A DNA stretch of 64,000 nucleotides, taken from the NCBI RefSeq assembly GCF_019355055.1, contig NZ_CP048411.1:1302001-1366000 (forward strand), given 5' to 3'. The notes under the pieces were generated by a model. It made no database searches. It was not told where the DNA came from and saw only the letters and a list, made by a program, of their open reading frames with translations. How positions within the stretch are numbered: position 1 is the stretch's first letter; each line of letters begins with the position of its first letter. The stretch comes from Pseudomonas sp. MTM4 (GTDB lineage Bacteria > Pseudomonadota > Gammaproteobacteria > Pseudomonadales > Pseudomonadaceae). Positions 61,354 to 64,000 of this stretch are shown here, piece by piece. Both the position numbers and the translations under genes were made by a program.

Positions 61354-61371
61354 ATGGCGGTTCTGTGACAG
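61354..61371 (-). promoter_or_regulatory. Probable Pho box before the phytase operon
   Basis: The minus strand reads CTGTCAC-AGAA-CCGCCAT, matching the PhoB consensus CTGTCAT-N4-CTGTCAT at 6/7 and 5/7 positions with the right spacing. It lies about 67 bases before the receptor's start codon. Confidence 0.6.
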
Positions 61372-61628
61372 GGGTTGGGGATGGGGCGGCAGACTGGGCT
61401 TGTTGGGGTGGTCTCCGGAGTGGAATGAGCCGATATGACCTGTCTGATGGATCACGGGGACGCATTTGTGGGTTTGCGGTTCGTGCCGCTGCGCGTATCA
61501 GCGCGGTCAAAAACGCTTGCCTCTGCATCCGGCCCTGCGCTTCGCTCCTGAAGGGGCGTTTGGTGTCGTCTGTTAGAGCGTGCACCGAAGCCAAAGCCAA
61601 ACCAAGCCGCGAAGCCGCCTCCAGCCCC

Positions 61629-61698
61629 GTAGGGTGGGCTTTAGCCCACCAATAGCAGGGCTCCACTCCGTCACGGTGGGCTGAAGCCCACCCTACAG
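61629..61698. repeat. Paired REP palindromes
   Basis: GTAGGGTGGGCTTTAGCCCACC (shortened here to its core GGGTGGGCTTTAGCCCACC, 61632-61650) and an opposed GGTGGGCTGAAGCCCACCC (61675-61693) form a convergent pair of the same family as 31714-32245. The rest of the 647-base gap (61288-61934) holds the Pho box region and no recognised gene. Confidence 0.8.
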
Positions 61699-61934
61699 TG
61701 CTTAGTCTTTCGATTTGCTGCAGATCAACAGGCGACTCGGGACGCCCCTTTCAGGAGGGTAAGCGTAGCCGCCGTGGAGAGGGGCGAGCCGCATGGATGC
61801 GGCGTGAGCCGTAAAGGCTAACCAAACCGAAATAACGCCTGAGCCAATTCAACCCCCTCCCCATTCATCCAAGCGTCACATTCATTTGTTTCCGTGCCCC
61901 TCACGCACTGGCGCGCCCTCGCCACGGAGACCCG

Positions 61935-62849
61935 ATGAAATCCTTTCTAAAGCTGCATGCCCTGACCCTGCTCGGCCTGGCATTCGCGGCCAACTTCGGC
62001 CTGCAGATCTACCTCGCCACCGGCCAGCTCAAGCCTTGGGCTGAGATCGACTGGATGGACGTGGCCGGCGAAGGCGGCTCGGCAGTATTGGCGCTGGTCT
62101 GGCTGATCATGCTGCTGCACAGTCGTCCCGCCGGCCGGGTAACGCGGCTGCTTGCGCTCGGCCTTGCCTGCGTATTCCTGTCCTGGTGGATGGATGCGTT
62201 GGATGAGTTCATCCAACTGCCGGAATTGGTGACCTGGGATAACTGGTTGGAAACCGCGCCGATGCCCGTCGGCCTGGTGTTGCTGACATTGGGCATCTAT
62301 CACCTGAATCAGGAACAGCGCGCCATCAGCCAGCAGATGAGCAAGCGCGAAAAGGGATTCCGCGAGCACCGGCTGTTCGACAAACTAACTCCGCTAGGCG
62401 CCGCCGAATATCTGCGCCAGCACGTGCAACTGGCACTCGCGCAGGCCCAGGCGGAGCAGCAACCCTTGTCACTGGTGGTCGTGGATCTGGACGATTTCAA
62501 CGCGCTCAACCTGCGTTACGGTCAGGCCGAGGGCGACGCCGTGCTGCAGGCGATGGCCCACCTGCTGCTGCTCAATCTTCGCCGCCAGGACCTGCTCTGC
62601 AGGTTGGCGGGGGATCGCTTCGTTGCCGTGTTGCCGAACACCGGCGAGGCCCAGGCCCGTTCAATTGCCGACGAACTGCGCCAGGCCGTAGTCAGCCTGG
62701 CGCACAAAACCGCGCAGCACGGAGAGCGGGTGCACCTGCGCGCCAGCACCGCGACGGTGATGGCCTTCGACGAGGACGCCGAGCAACTCCTCAAACGCCT
62801 CAACCTGAACCTGGCCAAGACCAAACAGCAACTGCCGCGCTGCGCCTGA
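61935..62849 (+). CDS. Membrane protein with degenerate GGDEF domain
   Basis: A 304-residue protein with four membrane helices (LTLLGLAFAANFGLQIYLAT, AVLALVWLIMLLH, LLALGLACVFLSWWM, MPVGLVLLTLGIYHL), a short coiled linker, and a GGDEF-fold domain from ~145. The substrate-binding DLDDFNALNLRYG is kept, but the signature reads LAGDRF instead of GGDEF, with Gly to Ala and Glu to Arg changes that should abolish diguanylate cyclase activity. It may bind GTP or cyclic-di-GMP as a sensor, or be decaying. Start ATG 61935 after CGGAGA. Ten bases before the AraC-type regulator. Confidence 0.88.
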   Translation: MKSFLKLHALTLLGLAFAANFGLQIYLATGQLKPWAEIDWMDVAGEGGSAVLALVWLIMLLHSRPAGRVTRLLALGLACVFLSWWMDALDEFIQLPELVTWDNWLETAPMPVGLVLLTLGIYHLNQEQRAISQQMSKREKGFREHRLFDKLTPLGAAEYLRQHVQLALAQAQAEQQPLSLVVVDLDDFNALNLRYGQAEGDAVLQAMAHLLLLNLRRQDLLCRLAGDRFVAVLPNTGEAQARSIADELRQAVVSLAHKTAQHGERVHLRASTATVMAFDEDAEQLLKRLNLNLAKTKQQLPRCA

Positions 62850-62858
62850 GAAACGACC

Positions 62859-63884
62859 ATGCCCCTCGGTTACGAATGCGACACGCGTTTCATCGCGGCT
62901 CATCACCAACCGGCCGTATTGATCGACCTGGCGCTGTCGCGCGGGATCGGCAGCCATCAGTTGCTGCGCGGCACCGGGCTGTTCTACGAGGACATCACCA
63001 GCGGCCGAGCACGCATCAGCCCGGCGCAATTGCTCACGCTGATCAGCAATGCGCAACGCTTGCTGGACGCCGATGACAGCAGTTTTCTGCTTGGGCAACG
63101 ACTGCTGCCAGGCCATTACGGCGAAACCAGCCACGCGCTGAACCACGCCTGCACGCTGCTCCAGGCACTGGAACACCTGCAGCAATTCCGCGCGTTGCTC
63201 AGCCCTCTGCTGACACCGCGGCTACTGCTCGACGACAAGCAGGCTCATCTGTACTGGGTGGAAAGTTGGGGCACGGAAGACCAGCAGCGTTTTCTGGTTG
63301 AGGCCAGCCTGACTGCGGTGGTCGCCATGACCCGGCGCCTATCGGGGGAGCGACTGCCGTGGCGCTTTTATTTCAGCTATTCGCAGCCACGCCACATCGA
63401 ACAGTACTGGGTCCATCTGAGCGAGAACCTGACGTTCGACAGCCAGTGGACGATGATGAGCCTGCCTCACGAGTACCTGCACGCACCTTGGCCAAATGCC
63501 TCAGCCACCGCTGGCCAGGTTGCCCAGCAGGCCAGCCATGCACAACTGGCGAGCCTCGGTTGGCAATGTAGCTTTATCGATCAGCTGTACGACTACCTTC
63601 ACGCCAACATCCGCGCACCGCTGAACCTCGAACGGGTCGCCCAGGCGTTCGAGATGAGCCCTGCCTCTTTAAAGCGCAAGCTGCAAAAACAGGGTACTCA
63701 TTTTCAGGAACAGCTCGATCTGGTGCGCAAGCACGTCGCGCTCTATCTCTATCAGATGAAGGGATACAGCAATGAGGAAGTTGCGAGTTATCTGTGCTTC
63801 AACGACACCACCAACTTTCGCCGATCGTTCAAACGCTGGACCGGCCTGGCACCGAGCAGCCTGAGCCAACTCCTCGATAGGTAG
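62859..63884 (+). CDS. AraC-family transcriptional regulator (OruR-like)
   Basis: A 341-residue regulator with an N-terminal ligand/dimerisation domain of the arabinose-binding-like OruR/ArgR type (AVLIDLALSRGIGSHQLLRG, ISPAQLLTLISNAQRLL) and a C-terminal double helix-turn-helix: LNLERVAQAFEMSPASLKRK, KLQKQGTHFQEQLDLVRKHV and NEEVASYLCFNDTTNFRRSF followed by KRWTGLAPSSL. The inducer is unknown. Only nine bases separate it from the degenerate GGDEF gene, so the two are probably one transcript and functionally linked. Confidence 0.92.
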   Translation: MPLGYECDTRFIAAHHQPAVLIDLALSRGIGSHQLLRGTGLFYEDITSGRARISPAQLLTLISNAQRLLDADDSSFLLGQRLLPGHYGETSHALNHACTLLQALEHLQQFRALLSPLLTPRLLLDDKQAHLYWVESWGTEDQQRFLVEASLTAVVAMTRRLSGERLPWRFYFSYSQPRHIEQYWVHLSENLTFDSQWTMMSLPHEYLHAPWPNASATAGQVAQQASHAQLASLGWQCSFIDQLYDYLHANIRAPLNLERVAQAFEMSPASLKRKLQKQGTHFQEQLDLVRKHVALYLYQMKGYSNEEVASYLCFNDTTNFRRSFKRWTGLAPSSLSQLLDR

Positions 63885-64000
63885 AGCCAAGGCCGACAGT
63901 ATCGTGCCTTTGGGCTTGGCCTAAGCGGCCCACCGAAGGGACAAGGATTTGGCGACTATCGTGCAGAACGGGGTTCTACCTGGCTGTCATCTCGCCCGTC

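Overview
The window looks like chromosome of a Pseudomonas stutzeri-group bacterium (Stutzerimonas), a high-GC gammaproteobacterium. The main reason is a secreted amylase closely resembling, from memory, the maltotetraose-forming amylase of P. stutzeri. Supporting evidence is the Pseudomonas-like set of housekeeping neighbours (FKBP isomerase, tRNA-Asp/tRNA-Val, rdgC, sugE, a sodium/solute symporter-histidine kinase hybrid, rmuC) and the abundant GTAGGGTGGGC-type palindromes. No phage, plasmid, CRISPR or rRNA was seen.

Layout. 1-6.3 kb: end of an exopolysaccharide cluster (glycoside hydrolase cut by the window edge, three glycosyltransferases, two small unknown genes, an acyltransferase). 6.4-13.7 kb: diguanylate cyclase, rimO, FKBP lipoprotein, two tRNAs, rdgC, a BASS-family transporter, and sugE under a guanidine-II riboswitch. 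13.7-38.1 kb: a large starch/maltodextrin region. It holds malK with a cytoplasmic alpha-glucosidase, a curlin-repeat protein, an acetyltransferase, malT, malEFG, malS, a kinase-like gene, a chemoreceptor, the secreted amylase, lamB, malM and an orphan MalE paralogue. 38.2-52.4 kb: LplT-like transporter, azlCD, GNAT acetyltransferase, hybrid sensor kinase, rmuC, Sel1-like protein, ydbH-ynbE-ydbL and an LpxR-like outer-membrane enzyme. 52.7-61.4 kb: one six-gene minus-strand operon (TonB-dependent receptor, beta-propeller phytase, exbB, exbD, tonB, phoX) behind a probable Pho box. 61.9-63.9 kb: a degenerate GGDEF protein and an AraC-type regulator.

How it works together (inference). Starch is cut outside the cell by AmyP, products pass LamB, are trimmed in the periplasm by MalS, bound by MalE, imported by MalFGK and hydrolysed by the alpha-glucosidase. 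MalT controls the set. Five upstream regions share a two-part motif, CTACGCC (or TTACGCC), exactly 29 bases, then GGGAGG. One of these lies upstream of the chemoreceptor, which suggests chemotaxis is wired into the starch regulon. The phytase operon would scavenge phosphate from organic phosphates and carries its own energising complex.

The most unusual structural features are a 203-bp tandem triplication of the amyP 3' end together with palindromic repeats, and three kinds of palindromic element placed exactly at stop codons. A 36-unit amyloid-type repeat protein also sits among the maltose genes. Coordinates come from reading the sequence; no database search was run.
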